DNA of 64,000 nt, from contig OY848918.1 of the NCBI GenBank assembly GCA_963693285.1, positions 14,816,263-14,880,262 on the forward strand, written 5' to 3'. The translations under genes and the position numbers were made by a program. Of the stretch, positions 30,251 to 42,056 are shown piece by piece (within the stretch, counting starts at the first letter, position 1; every line of letters starts with the position of its first letter). The notes beneath the pieces were generated by a model. It saw only the letters and a list, made by a program, of their open reading frames with translations, did not search any database and was not told the DNA's origin. Source of the stretch: Xestospongia muta (Eukaryota; Porifera; Demospongiae; Haplosclerida; Petrosiidae).

Positions 30251-30365
30251 ATGTCTGGTCTATATCATAATAGTTATGTAACAGGACAAGCTGGAGACAC
30301 ATTAGCTCAAGACAAAACATTGAACAGAGCTATAGATGACCTGAGGAATAAAGTCAGTGCATCAG
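30251..30365 (+). other. Possible orphan first exon
   Basis: ATG at 30251 opens 38 codons (beginning MSGLYHNSYVTGQAG, hydrophilic, ending KVSAS) up to a good donor, G|GTAACA, at 30365/30366. Codon use is balanced and the helix-forming, charged composition is protein-like. No downstream exon with a compatible acceptor was recognised before the minus-strand duplicate at 30716, so it may be a gene fragment. Confidence 0.25.
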
Positions 30366-30715
30366 GTAACACAAATAGTGTTATATCATAGTTGTGGCTA
30401 TATTCACTGATGTCTTATACTTTACTGAAGGTCATCTACTTACCACAATGTTGAGCAATTGTGAATTGCAAGCAGTGACATAGAGTACCTCTATTACTAC
30501 ACCAGCAGCATATAATTAATAGTAGGCTTGAGGTAGTTAAGTAAAATCATTAGGTAAATGATATCAAATTAATCTAAATTGTTTATGTTATAAATAGTTC
30601 AGTATGTCTATCATCATTTTTTTACCTAAGTTCTTATTGTTACTGTAGTATGACACTATAACATGTTATATAGTTTCAATTGTTGTGGGTTAATCTCAGT
30701 CTATTTTTTAAACCA

Positions 30716-30985
30716 GGAACAGTAATATCACTGTTTGGAATGATAGTCAAATTACTGTTATTAAGACAACCAATTATCATCAACTGACTTGTCTGATCAA
30801 AATAACAAAATGTAGACTCAACATAGTATGTGTATTGAGTTGTAGGATGTTTATGACATGGAAGAGCTAGATAAGACATGAAATCTGCCTCATTACAAAA
30901 GGTCCATGCAATAATTGATATTGACTCTGCATCTAAGACCCTTTCTTCTCCAGGAGTAGGTATGATCTAATGCTTCTAAGTTCTT
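30716..30985 (-). pseudogene. Truncated copy of the IgGFc-binding-type exon
   Basis: Matches about 51965-52240 of the adhesion GPCR's first identified exon: [17 protein letters not shown] and [10 protein letters not shown] are shared. The 5' half of the exon is deleted; the copy jumps from the DHTY-encoding part straight into sequence that lies upstream of the functional exon (about 52559). The 3' side ends at about 30716. Only a fragment is left, so it cannot make the domain. Confidence 0.8.
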
Positions 30986-31790
30986 ATAAGTAAAAGAAAT
31001 GTAGGGATGGGTATATCTCATTTAAGGAAACACAAATATATGACAGTAGTTGGAATGGATGGCTATAGTATGATCACTTCATACAAAAGTACAATATGTA
31101 AAAGTGAATGAAAATTTTCAAAGAATTTCATTTAATTGTGGGAACTGTGTAGAAAAAAGGTTTTAAATAAATGTAAAATCATGAGTTTCTGTCTAAACAT
31201 CTGTAGCACTGCCTTTGGTATTATGTTCTATTTTGTCTTATGTTTCTACCATGATAACTACAAAAGTAGACGTCTTATAGATTTTTTGCAAAAAAGGTAT
31301 GTTTTCACATGATGTATTTAGATTGCTTGAACAGTGAAAGTAGTGGTTGACATAGGGCTCTGTGAGAGAGGCCATTTTTGTTACTTATAATCATGTTCAC
31401 AAAAGTCACTAGCGGATGTACCTGATTAAATTTTTAATATTTGAAAGACTTATTTTGCTACACTTTCAGTACATTCCTTAAACAAAATCCTCACTTTGTA
31501 TCTAACTGAACAGTATTTTACTTTAGACTTTTTATAGGACTGTTTACGTCATTCAACTGTCGCAACAAATATTATGCCCTTGATATTGTGGCTACTGTGT
31601 AATTATGTCCATACTGCCTTTGCTATTTGTAGATGTTACAACATCTACTGAGTAGAAAAGACAGTATGTTAAAAGTTCTAAACATCTTCTAGTTTTATAG
31701 TTATTGTGCAGCAAAATGAGCAAAGAAGAAAACACATTGTACCCTCTCACAGCACTATTGCTAGCCTGATTATTGCATGCATGCACGCAC
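30986..31790. repeat. Segmental duplication of the GPCR upstream region
   Basis: Co-linear with 52559-53745 in the same orientation, with many shared 20-60 bp blocks. The copy around 52559 carries extra sequence near 53000-53330. Together with the truncated exon next to it, this shows one duplication event followed by deletions. Confidence 0.7.
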
Positions 31791-32348
31791 TATCACCACT
31801 TTGACCTCAACCACTTTGTTGAAAATAATCTTTTATGCTTCTAGAAAAACTCTAACTACCCAATCAGAGACTAAGAGACTTTGGAGAGTGACATCCTTGT
31901 TATGCTGAGGTATGTTGGCATGGAACATACCAGATATTTACTTATATATAGTATACATACGTAAATTGTAACAAAGTCACAAGACAATATACAAGCATTG
32001 TTAGTAACATAATAGTGTTTGTTTACATTATTTATAACATTTGGACAATGTTAATGAGTGTTTGGATGACATGAACAGACTTATTTATAATTTGATTTGT
32101 ATTTACCTGTTTTTGCTTTTGAATCATTGACAAAATCAAACCTACAATCAACAAATCAAAGTACATTCTTCTTATGTTTCTGGTATTGTACATAACTATC
32201 TCATTATTTATCAATAGGAATTATGCTTGAAAATTTTAATATTGATTTTACTTTCTTCAAATTTTTAAACAAAATCCTGATTTACTAAAAAATCAGCCTA
32301 TTCATTATATTCAATAAAATTAATACAAAATAATACTTTATTATTATC
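31791..32348. other. Intergenic DNA
   Basis: AT-rich, no gene recognised. AATAAAG occurs within 15 nt after the stop of the FN3 receptor gene on the minus strand and is the nearest candidate polyadenylation signal. Confidence 0.4.
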
Positions 32349-35300
32349 TTAATTTATTGTCTCATAAATTGGATGAGTAATAGGTTGTGGTTGCTGTTCA
32401 ACTGTACTATATGCTACATTCTCTGACACTTTGATTGATAACTGATGATCTGGTACTTTAATTATACCATAGGCTTTATTTTGTTCTGAAAAGATGTCTT
32501 TTATCTCTAGACTAGTCTACATCCACTATGTTCATGTCATCCAAAAATATATTGCATGTTATGTTGGTGGTAATTATGAAACTACAAAGAAGAAGATGAA
32601 AACATGCTGGAAGATGTGTGGTACTTATCAACAAAATCTTTATGTATGTCAGAATTAGCAATAAAACTAATTTTGAGTAGACTAAAATTTAACTACCACA
32701 AGATTTGATCTTAAAGCAAGCATGACAGAAATGATTTTGCAATTAAAGTTAATAAAATACACTTTGAGCATTAAATAGTAGACATTTACCATTCACGTCA
32801 GACCCTAAGCTGGATTTTTTAGTGTAATGTAATGGAAATTGTGCATTCTCCATTATGTGTGTATCCTACGTAAAATACAGCAATAGTAAAAAAAGAATTG
32901 ATAAAAAATATACACATATCATAAAGTATTGATAACATGATGCAAAACTCCCAATATTACAATCAATTATTTATTCTTTGCTCTATATCAGTCTTTTAGA
33001 ATCAGTTGTTATATTGTTTAACATGTTTAGGATGTAATGGAGCTACCAGTCTGTGAATGTGATGATAGTTGTTGGAGATATATTGATATGGAAATACCAT
33101 GGACAAGCAGTGGCATATATCTATGATACTTCAAGTGAGACAGTTCTTGGTGGATTTGATATCAGTTTTAATAGTGTAATGAATGGATTAGTTAGATCTG
33201 AAGCTAAACTCAACATGTCACATCTAATGACAATGGTAAAAATATAATTTGTACTGATTTTAGTTTATATGATATCAGACTACAAGTATAGTTGCTAGTA
33301 AATTAGTGATATTAAAGTATAGATTGGGAGAAAATTTTCAGAGAAATGTAGAAGGTATCAATGTTCAATGATTGCTAAAGTAATTACACTATGCATTAAT
33401 AAAGGAAATATGAGGACATATGGATAAAATATAATTATTTACTAAGTATCATTATTTATTGCCAGTGACAATGACTATCTGTTAATAATAAGGGCAATAA
33501 TGATATTTTTGTCAGTAGTGTAGTATTATAGTGTACTATATATTATAATTATAGATGTATTATAGTAGGATAGCATTATAATGTTGTAATGCATTATAAC
33601 GTATTATACTAGCATAATAGTATAATATATTATAAATTAGTTAATGTTAAATATGTTCAATACATTAATCTGTATTCTATGTGGTTATATACATGTATAT
33701 TGTGATGTGGTCTATAGTACATATATTGGTACATGTAATTGTGTTATTGTATCATATTTGTTAATGAGTGATAACATTGACAGATGCTACAAGGTGATAT
33801 GGAGCTTATGTTAATAAATGAATAACAAGTTTTATCATGAACACTAAATAACTCAATGACTTGTAATAAAACATGACAGAATGAAATCATGAATTAAAAA
33901 GGAACACATTTAACATTTATAAGTCAGCAATGAGTTAAAAAACATATTGTTCTTATTTACAGGTGATATATTGGGGAGGTTATTGTAATTGATTGTCTTC
34001 CACTTGTAAAGAGCCTCTGTTAGTGACAAAAAAGAATAGTAACTACAGCAACATGTTGGTATATGTGATACCTTACTAGGATCAGTTGGTCCCTTGTTAT
34101 CAGAGTGCACAACAGACTGCTCTAAATTTGATATAGGTGAGTAAGGTGGTATGGGAGGAGGGACTTCATCATATTGTAGAGATAAAAATTGTGGTTTCTT
34201 GTTTATGTCAGCATAGATGGGATTTGAAGATATCTATAACATAATTAACAAAGACCAGATGTGACTATTAAAGTCTAATATAAAGGAATGATGACTAACT
34301 CCTGACACCAGATTGAATTGTCTTGAATGTGTTACAATTAAAGGTTAGTCAATGCTCATTTTCATATCAAATAAATGTACTATTTCATTTATTTTTATTA
34401 TGTAGGTATTGTATAGTATTTAAAACTTGACTCCTTGTTCTTAGCTTTTACATGTAAGTAAGAATATTATACCTCTTCTATATTATTGTTTTTGAGACTT
34501 CTAAAGTATATATGATCATTGAACTGTTAACACGTATGACTGTATCAGCTTACCTCAGAGAAACAGTTAAAGGACTACCACTTGGTTTGTTATCTATATT
34601 GAGAGTTTGAAGCATCAAGAAATTAGAAAAAGTTCTTACCTTTATTATGTTTTCTAAGCATTATACAAACAGCCAGAACTAGTACTATAACAATAAGTAT
34701 GAAAACAATAATACTTCCAACAGCTCCAATAATATAATATATTCCAGTGGATGTTGATGATGGTGTTGTGGTAATGACTGTCAAGAAATAGTTAATAAAG
34801 GTTATTTTTATTACAATAATTAAATTAATACTTGTTAGACAATTTATAAGAAATGAACTTAAAAACTATAGGTAGATCCTGATATATGAAACACTATGAA
34901 TTATATAAACATTATGGTTATGATTAATAATTAACAAACATTTTTCAAAATACATAGAACTACTAGCTAAGTTTGAAAATGCAGTAATTGCTAAGCTATA
35001 AATTTTAATGAAGACATTGAAACTCTTGTACTTCCTATTCTTCATCACAAGTTTAGTATGATAGTAACATTAAAATGATGTTATTGATGTTAAATAATTA
35101 ATTGTTTTAAACTTAAAACGTATTTTTACATTAAGTACTATTACTATGATATTCAGAAGAAGCTGTTATAACACTAGTACTAGAAGTCAGAATGATGACT
35201 GTATGAGAAATAAACATAAAATAATTTATAATGATATTTAATATTTAAATTACTTATAGTCTTATTAGGGTATCCATCTCCTAGTATATTAACTGGTACC

Positions 35301-36375
35301 ACTGTTATAATGTAGGTATATCCAGCTAGTACTCCAGTCAGTGTAATGCTAGTAGCAGTAGTTATATTAACTGTTAGTGAACTTGATATGTTGTGATAGA
35401 CTTTATAGTACAAGAGAGGAGGATGAGAGGAGAGAGGAGGTGACTAAAAACAGTTAGAATAATATCAAGTGATTATAAGTAATATTATACCTCCCAAACA
35501 ATAAAAGTAGTATAGTCTTCTGCATTGTTTGCAACAGTATAAGTAATTAGTGGTACAGCTTGTAGAACTAGTAATGTACATTACATAAGATATTAAAACC
35601 ATTTCATTCTTACCATCCAATGTGAACATAGAATATTGACTATAGGGCCCAAATCTATTAATTGCATCAGACCCTGTTACTCTGTATTGATACTTTACTG
35701 ACTGAGAGAGACCAGTAGATACATTAATACTAGTGATATTACTACCAGTACTAAGACTACTCATCAATATATTATCACTGGTTGTCCTGATCTCAATAGT
35801 GTAGTTAACTATACAATTAGGATGAAGAGTAGAAGGTGACCAGTAGAGAGTAACTGAAGTGTTTGTGATAGCTATAAAATCCAGTCCTGTGGGAGATTCA
35901 CTTGGAGGATCTTAAAATGATAGTGCAGTTATATGTGATACTGTTAGTGACATACCTGATATCATAATAGTACAAGTCTTTGCACTCAAGTTTCTAATTT
36001 CTAAATCAACACACATAATTTGTGTTCCATTCTTATCAGTAGTGGCAATATAACTCAAATTAGTTGTTATTCCAGAATTGTTACTCACAAGAGCAGCAGT
36101 AAACCCCTTATTACTAATAGTGTTAACAGTGTCAGAAGTTACTGTAGCAATGTAATCATATGGAGGAAAAAACCAAGCTGCAGAACTTCCTGTTATTGTA
36201 CAAGTGGCTGCTCCAAGTGTCTGTGGACATACTCCATGATTGCAATCTAGACTAGTAACTGAACCTTCTATGTTTGCTATAAGAAAAGAATTACAAATAT
36301 TGTGTTATAATACATTAACTCACTTATGATAAGTAAGAGAAGAGAAATCAAATATGTTGCAGCACACTCTTCCAT
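32349..36375 (-). CDS. Single-pass FN3 receptor with tyrosine-rich ITAM-like tail
   Basis: Predicted surface receptor of 505 residues. Exons: 36324-36375, 35956-36276, 35614-35910, 35491-35567, 35254-35443, 34640-34777, 34554-34593, 34473-34500, 34072-34233, 32790-32865, 32349-32485 (sum 1,518 nt, all phases consistent, stop TAA 32349-32351). Exon 1 is a signal peptide (MEECAATYLISLLLLII). Exon 2 encodes an Ig-like or uncharacterised beta domain with four Cys and several N-glycosylation sites; exons 3-5 encode fibronectin type III modules (start DPPSESPTGLDF). Exon 6 is the membrane helix (IVFILIVIVLVLAVCIML). The tail has five YxxI/V motifs: YADI, YDEV, YGII, YSTV, YETI, plus the SH3-type PPPIPPY. 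YADI-x10-YDEV and YSTV-x11-YETI resemble ITAMs; LQYDEV and VAYSTV fit ITIM patterns. SH2-protein recruitment is therefore inferred. The 28- and 40-nt exons are very short but are required for the frame. Confidence 0.82.
35146..35199 (-). other. Possible cassette exon of the FN3 receptor stalk
   Basis: A 54-nt segment with acceptor (ACAG) and donor (GTAATA), phase 1 at both ends, encoding a Ser/Thr-rich stretch that begins IIILTSSTS. Its start resembles that of the membrane exon (ITTTPSSTS), suggesting exon duplication. It could be included or skipped without changing the frame. Not counted in the 505 residues. Confidence 0.35.
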
Positions 36376-36429
36376 TTTGACTACATTGGTAGGCTAAATT
36401 GGTCATGTATTGTAACATAATGAACAAAC

Positions 36430-36440
36430 TTATTTATGGA
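36430..36440 (-). promoter_or_regulatory. Candidate TATA box of the FN3 receptor gene
   Basis: CCATAAATAAG on the minus strand about 57 bp upstream of the ATG at 36373-36375, the same spacing as the candidate TATA box of the SRCR gene. Confidence 0.35.
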
Positions 36441-36569
36441 GGTGGTGTCTCTGTGTGATAAGTGTATATATTTCTAGTATAATGTGTATTTAATAATGTA
36501 GACTAATTACATCACTAAATAAATAATACACCCACAGTAAAAATTGATTGGTTGATCTAACTTATATTT

Positions 36570-36737
36570 TTATACAGGTTGCATGTAGCAAAATTAGTAT
36601 GATGTAAAAGTAAACATAATACTGTTTTTATTGCTAATGTATTACAATAGCTACATAAACAGTAGTACATTAGTAATCAAAACAGTGTTATGTTTACTTT
36701 TACATTATACTAAGTTTGCTACATGCAACCTGTATAA
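36570..36737. mobile_element. Palindromic MITE, family A
   Basis: The ends TTATACAGGTTGCATGTAGC and its reverse complement are perfect inverted repeats bounded by TA. Internal sequence is almost fully palindromic (AAGTAAACATAA... / ...TTATGTTTACTT), so the element folds into one long hairpin. Related to the element at 1-181. The TA boundary suggests Tc1/mariner mobilisation (inference). Confidence 0.8.
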
Positions 36738-37153
36738 CAGTAATATGTAAATGAATTGTTATATGAAATTAATTTGTTACAACAAAGATCTATCCATTGT
36801 TAACATCTTTTTGACATCCCATATTGTAATCCCCACCTCTTTTCATAAATGCACATTTTGTTGTTTATACAGGAAATAAATGTAATTAATGTGAACTGAA
36901 CAAACCACATGTTATAATTATTCTGTGTATGGGTTTGTTGCATCTATATAGATAAAGGTATATATGTATATGTGTTACAGTAAGATTGTGTATATAATGA
37001 TTTTGCGAAATTCTTGAAACTTTCAGGGAGTTCATGAAATCAGTTTTTCAATTTTTCATTTCATAAATTCACTAATAACTCTAACAATTTCATGAAATCA
37101 TTGGATATAATACCATCGCTTTCATGACTATCTGAGGATACCCCTACAAAGCC
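36738..37153. other. Intergenic DNA
   Basis: AT-rich with TTTCATGAAAT-type short inverted motifs (37010-37110). No gene recognised. Confidence 0.4.
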
Positions 37154-37987
37154 ATGTTTGGAGAGGACCCTAAAGTTGGATTGACATCTTCTAGTCTCCC
37201 ACCTGAAATTCTTGAAAAGCTTCATTCTGAAGATAACCTTCTGTCACTTCATCAGGCACCACTCCTGCCACCACTGAACCCACATCTGTTCAGAACAATG
37301 AGGCACCTCCAGCCATCAATGAACCACTGCCACCTTCATTTCATGCCACCCACGAGCCTTTTACAAGCTCCCACCAGTGATCCACTGCAACCTTCACCTC
37401 CAGCCACCCACCAGCCTTCAACAAGCTCCCAGGCTCCCGCAGTGCAGCATCATGACAATCCTCCTCCATTGGATTTTACACCCTTTAACAAGAGGCTTCA
37501 AGACATCACCAATCAACAAAAAGAGCACATCAAACCCAGTTATCACAGCCAGAAAGGATGGTCAAGTGCTCTCGTATTAACTTAAAGGGAGGTGAATGTG
37601 GCGATAATGTTGCTGTTCCCATTTCCATGGTTGACAAAGGCAGAGGTGACCCAAGAAATATCCTAGGAGTTATTGTTGATTGGAATGAACATGACATAAA
37701 TAGAATTGATTGCAATGAAAGCTGAGATTCTGAGCACAAAGTATTCCAGCAATCAGTTTGATCTCTGTCCGCAGCAACTCTTGAATGATTCTGATCTCAA
37801 CACAGAATGTACCATCACACTTTGTCAAGCTCTCAAGTCTACAGCTTCTGGCAGACAAGGGTTCTTTCGGTGTGACTGCAGCAAAGGCAAGAAACAGTGT
37901 CAGACAAACAGGTGCAAGTGTTATAAAGCAAAGAGACTTTGTAATAGCAGGTGTCACTGCAGGCTCAGTTGTCAAAATAAGAGTTAA
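37154..37987 (+). pseudogene. C-terminal remnant of a KRBA2-type, integrase-derived gene with a CXC cysteine motif
   Basis: Starts with MFGEDPKVGLTSSSLPPEIL, the segment that follows the integrase core in KRAB-A-domain-2/SCAND3-like transposon-derived proteins. A Pro/Thr/Ser/His-rich linker, the block VAVPISMVDKGRGDP, NQFDLCPQQLL and a terminal cysteine array (CDCSKGKKQCQTNRCKCYKA) complete the family order. These blocks lie in three different frames (37154-37585, then about 37560-37700, then 37706-37987), so the gene is broken by frameshifts, and the integrase core itself is absent upstream. Family call is from motif recall; host or transposon origin is unresolved. Confidence 0.7.
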
Positions 37988-39434
37988 CTGAATTTTGTTT
38001 TATCAAAGATGTCTCAAAGCATTATCTCTGTTACAGAACCTAATGAATTCTTCATAATTCAGTGATGTTTCTTGTTAATACTTCATTGTCATAGTAATAA
38101 ATAACTAAACATTACTTATTGCATTTTATTATAATATAAAATTGTCTGTACAGTATAGAGGCTGGCTTTAGGTAAGAATTATATTAACATTGGAATACTG
38201 TTGTTTATCTCTATTAAGAAATTAATACTGACTATATAACATTATGTATACTACAATACTGAGTACTGCATAAATTACATCAGCTACTGTGTAGACATCC
38301 TTCTTATAAAATGTCAAGTAAAGATTATTGCTGAGAATTACAATTATAATAAGACTAATCTAGAACACTAAAATAGTTAAGAGGTTTTCTGCAATATAGC
38401 TATTGTTGTAACAACAATACTCACAATACAGGATCAATTTATATTAAGAAACATACAAATAGTATTCTATCAATAATTCATAATGGTATGATGCTAGTAA
38501 ACCTATGAATAGAATGGCCATGGGGTTATAATGTACCACACCCATTAGTAAGCCATACCTACAAATGTAAAACTAATTGCTAGCACCACAACCACCCATC
38601 AACCTTCAAGAGCCACATCCACTAAGTATTTTGGGTGTGGCTTATTTTGACAACACCAATTTTAATTAATATCCTAGGTCAGCTCTGAATATAAGCCCGA
38701 CGACAAGCACCACACCTACTCAACACACTTAATGCTTTAATTAATGCTTAGATCAGTCCACAATAGCATTGGGATGTACTAAAGTGGAAACAAGACTACT
38801 AGTTAGTTGCTTGTGACTTCATCAGTCTTCTCTCTGGATGGTATATTCACCTTTATCCCTTGTTCTAGAGGATATAATTAGATAGTATTTTAATTACAAA
38901 TACGCAATATAAAATTTGCAACAGTCAAATGTATCACTCTCAAAAGATGTATTATATGTTATGATCATATGTAAAGTATTAGTAACCCATACCATCAGAG
39001 TAGAGATAGATGAGCATCTTGAGGCAGTGATTCTTAACTTAAGTTTCTGTAGAATTAAAGTAATGAAATAGAATGTTAAAAAATTATAAAATAAACCATG
39101 TATTATTGTTTACCTCCAACTTACAGCTACACCTGCATCCTGGACTCCAATGATGCTCTCCAATAAAACAAAAATAAATAGCAATAATGTGCCATAAACT
39201 CATAAGTGAACACAACTTACACAATTTATATGTACCTAAAAATTAAGGTAATAGGAAACTTAAATATGAAATAAAGTACAACCATAAACCATAAGCCTAT
39301 TACTAACAAGTAAAAAATAAACAAGATAATTGACTAAATTCTTATCTGTAGTCTTACTGTGTGAGAATATACATTGACAAAGAATTGAACAACTTTAAAT
39401 AGAATGGATTCTTACAAAAAATTTAGAGATCGGG
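37988..39434. other. Intergenic DNA
   Basis: AT-rich, no coding exon or clear repeat recognised. Confidence 0.4.
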
Positions 39435-40088
39435 TTGTTCCTATTGACATAGATATTTGACTAACCAGTTTTACAAACTTACTACAAACCTGTGATACAC
39501 AGTGGGGAACACAAGATTAAATATACAATAGTCTTATATATTCTTTATTATTAAGGAGTTAACACATAAATCTCTACTTCATAAACACCTCTAAACTAGG
39601 AACATATCAATCTTGTAAAGTAGTGCAAGCGACGTTTAATCTTTCTTCATTTCATGCAAATACAATGTTAGCAATTCAACATTATGGCGGCAAACTGTAC
39701 ATGCTGAAGTATATTGTAGTATACTGACGTAGTTTACTGACTCAATATACTACAACTCTAACCTGTAGTGTACTGAGTCATACTACAACTCATGTGAACA
39801 TGTACAATTTGGCACCATAATATTAAATACTCACATTACTGCTACAAGAATTGAAAAAGGATTGAAGCTCAATCATTCTACCTTATAAGATTGATATGTT
39901 TTTAGTTCACAGGTGTTAATGGAGTAGAATATATAGTCAGGTTTATGTGCTAACTCTTGAATAATTAATAATATGCAAGACTGTTATAATTAATGTTGTG
40001 TTTTCTCTTTGTGTGTCACTGGTCTATACTGAGTTTGTAAAATGATTACCCAAAACTTCATTCCTTCTATGTCAATAGGAACAGACTG
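39435..40088. repeat. Large inverted repeat (~325-bp arms), foldback element candidate
   Basis: The left arm (from TGTTCCTATTGACATAG at about 39435) is matched in reverse complement by the right arm ending at about 40088. Shared blocks in order: TTTTACAAACT, GTTA-CACATAAA, CACCT-T-AACTA, ACATATCAATCTT, AACTGTACATG. Arms meet near 39770 with almost no spacer. Identity is imperfect with small gaps. This is too long for a typical MITE and has no open frame. Confidence 0.65.
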
Positions 40089-40756
40089 GGGGTTTGTATA
40101 CTGGCACTGGTCTGTGAAATATTATGTGGTCAGTCAACTTTAATCTTACTCCTTGATTTATTTGTGTCTGTTTATTACACTAATCAAGAACACTTCATTC
40201 TATTCAATGATATCTCACATTACTATATCTACAGGTATTAAATATTACACATATAGATTGTGGATTAACTTATACATTATATCTTTATGTATCACTGTCA
40301 ACACAGGCAGACAATTAAGAAAGTAAAGATTTTCTCATATAATATTGTTATGTTCTCTTTTTTATAGAGTTAGTCTTATCTCCTAGATAACAATGAAAAG
40401 TTAGATAAATATTCTTTATTATATTTAGGTTTGTACAACATGTTAGATAATGTCCACTTTAACCTGCTTTTGTGGGAGATCAACATCACATAGTAACATT
40501 ATCTATTGCATAGTGATAGACTAAATTATAATCACTAATAATATGATTTCTTGTCCTACAAGATATTCTGCTTGGATATCAGTGTAATAGTACATATATT
40601 TAATATCATATTGTATAACCTAACAGTATTACCTTATCTTGTATGTTACACATACTCATACTCACATTTATGCAGAATAAGCACTTCAAATTTGGTAAGT
40701 ATATTAATAATAAAAAATGTGTAAATATTAAATGATACTTTGACATTCCATTCTAA
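40089..40756. other. Intergenic DNA
   Basis: No gene or repeat recognised. Confidence 0.4.
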
Positions 40757-40850
40757 TGCTACCAAATGTAATACTACCAAATGTAATACTGCCAAACGTA
40801 ATACTGCCAAATGTAATATTGCCAAATGTAATATTGTCAATATAATATTG
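40757..40850. repeat. 15-bp minisatellite
   Basis: About six head-to-tail copies of AATACTGCCAAATGT with single-base changes. A 15-bp period keeps frame, so it gives a false repetitive Leu/Ala/Val/His open frame on the minus strand. Confidence 0.85.
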
Positions 40851-40867
40851 TAACACCAGTGAAAAAC

Positions 40868-41288
40868 TTTATTACTCTTAATTTCTGTTTTATTTTGATA
40901 GCATCAATGGACGTCAAGACTTAGACTCAAGACATTTATCCATCTTAAAGAGTCTGGGGTGTAGGTTAGCAGTATACACTACTAGTTTACATTAATTCAT
41001 GATTCATCATTACTCTTAATATCTGTTTTATTTCTATATATAGCATCGTTGAACGTCAGGATCTATTCTCAAGACATTCATCTATATCAAAATTTCTGAA
41101 GTGTAAGTTAACATCACGCACTACTATTTAATATTTTTCATAATATATTATTATTACTCTTAATATCTGTTTTATTTCTATAGCATCGTTACCATTCATT
41201 GGACGTCAGAACCAGGGCTCAAGACATTTATCTATCTCAAAGTTTCTTGCATGTAATTTAAGAGTATACACTACTAGTTGTTACTAGA
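40868..41288 (+). repeat. Three tandem ~140-bp repeats with exon-like cores
   Basis: Copies start at about 40868, 41008 and 41150. Each has TTACTCTTAAT-TCTGTTTTATTT, a pyrimidine-rich TAG (acceptor-like), then a core about 60 bp long followed by TGTAAG/TGTAGG (donor-like) and a shared TACACTACTA tail. Cores 1 and 2 read RQDL-x-SRH-(L/S)-SI on the plus strand; copy 3 has an insertion but keeps SRHLSISKFL in one frame. This could be tandemly duplicated small exons or a noncoding satellite. Confidence 0.6.
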
Positions 41289-41789
41289 TAGTTCATTGTC
41301 AGTCCATAGTGTACTTCCACACTGACTGATAACAACTACAATAATATAGTTCTACCATTTAATATCTGCCTTCACTAGCTGTATATGATGTTGATTTGCT
41401 GCATTTGGCACATGCTTATCAATTATTCTACTCATAATATGTAGCATGCTTGCAGCATGAAGTAGTGTCATGTGTTCAACCAGGTAATACAATTACTTTC
41501 AGCTACTAGTTTTAGTTGTTAGCTTATTGTAGTAGATAGTCATTTAAGAAGATATGTGAAATGGCTGTAATAGAATGTTACAGGTAGAGATTGCTATAAC
41601 CACAAACTACCTAATGGAGAAAAATGGGAGAGAGAAAGACAGGAATACTGTATGTGAACATGTTGTATTTAAAGCATGGTAATAGTACAAAAGGGCATTT
41701 GAATCATTTGTATATATATGTGTGTGTTTGTATGTGTATGTATTCAACTTGAACAGCTATATATTTATAGTTTTGAAGGAGATGAATCA

Positions 41790-42056
41790 TGTACTTAGTG
41801 ACCATGAAATATTCAAACAGACTAGCTGTTCTTTTATTTATTATAACAGAAAATGCTAATACTATAATAACAAAAAATCACTAAAAATTGTATCAAACTG
41901 ATAATGCATTAACTAGAAGAAATATAAAAAAGACAAAAACTGTCGGAAAGATTATGTATAATGTTTAATTGTAAAAACTAATTCATTTCAACATTCACAT
42001 ATGAAGTGGATGTAGCTTTTGAATCTTTTGAGGCCTTGGAATCCTTCATCACAATG
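41790..42056 (-). pseudogene. Partial copy of the SRCR receptor tail and 3' UTR
   Basis: Aligns with about 8760-8995: the 3' UTR, the stop region and the cytoplasmic tail. The retained frame (stop 41978-41980, up to ATG 42047-42049) reads MKDSKASKDSKATS... ending VEMN, against MKDSKTSKVSKASS... VEMNQL in the full gene. The membrane helix and everything upstream are missing. Confidence 0.75.
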
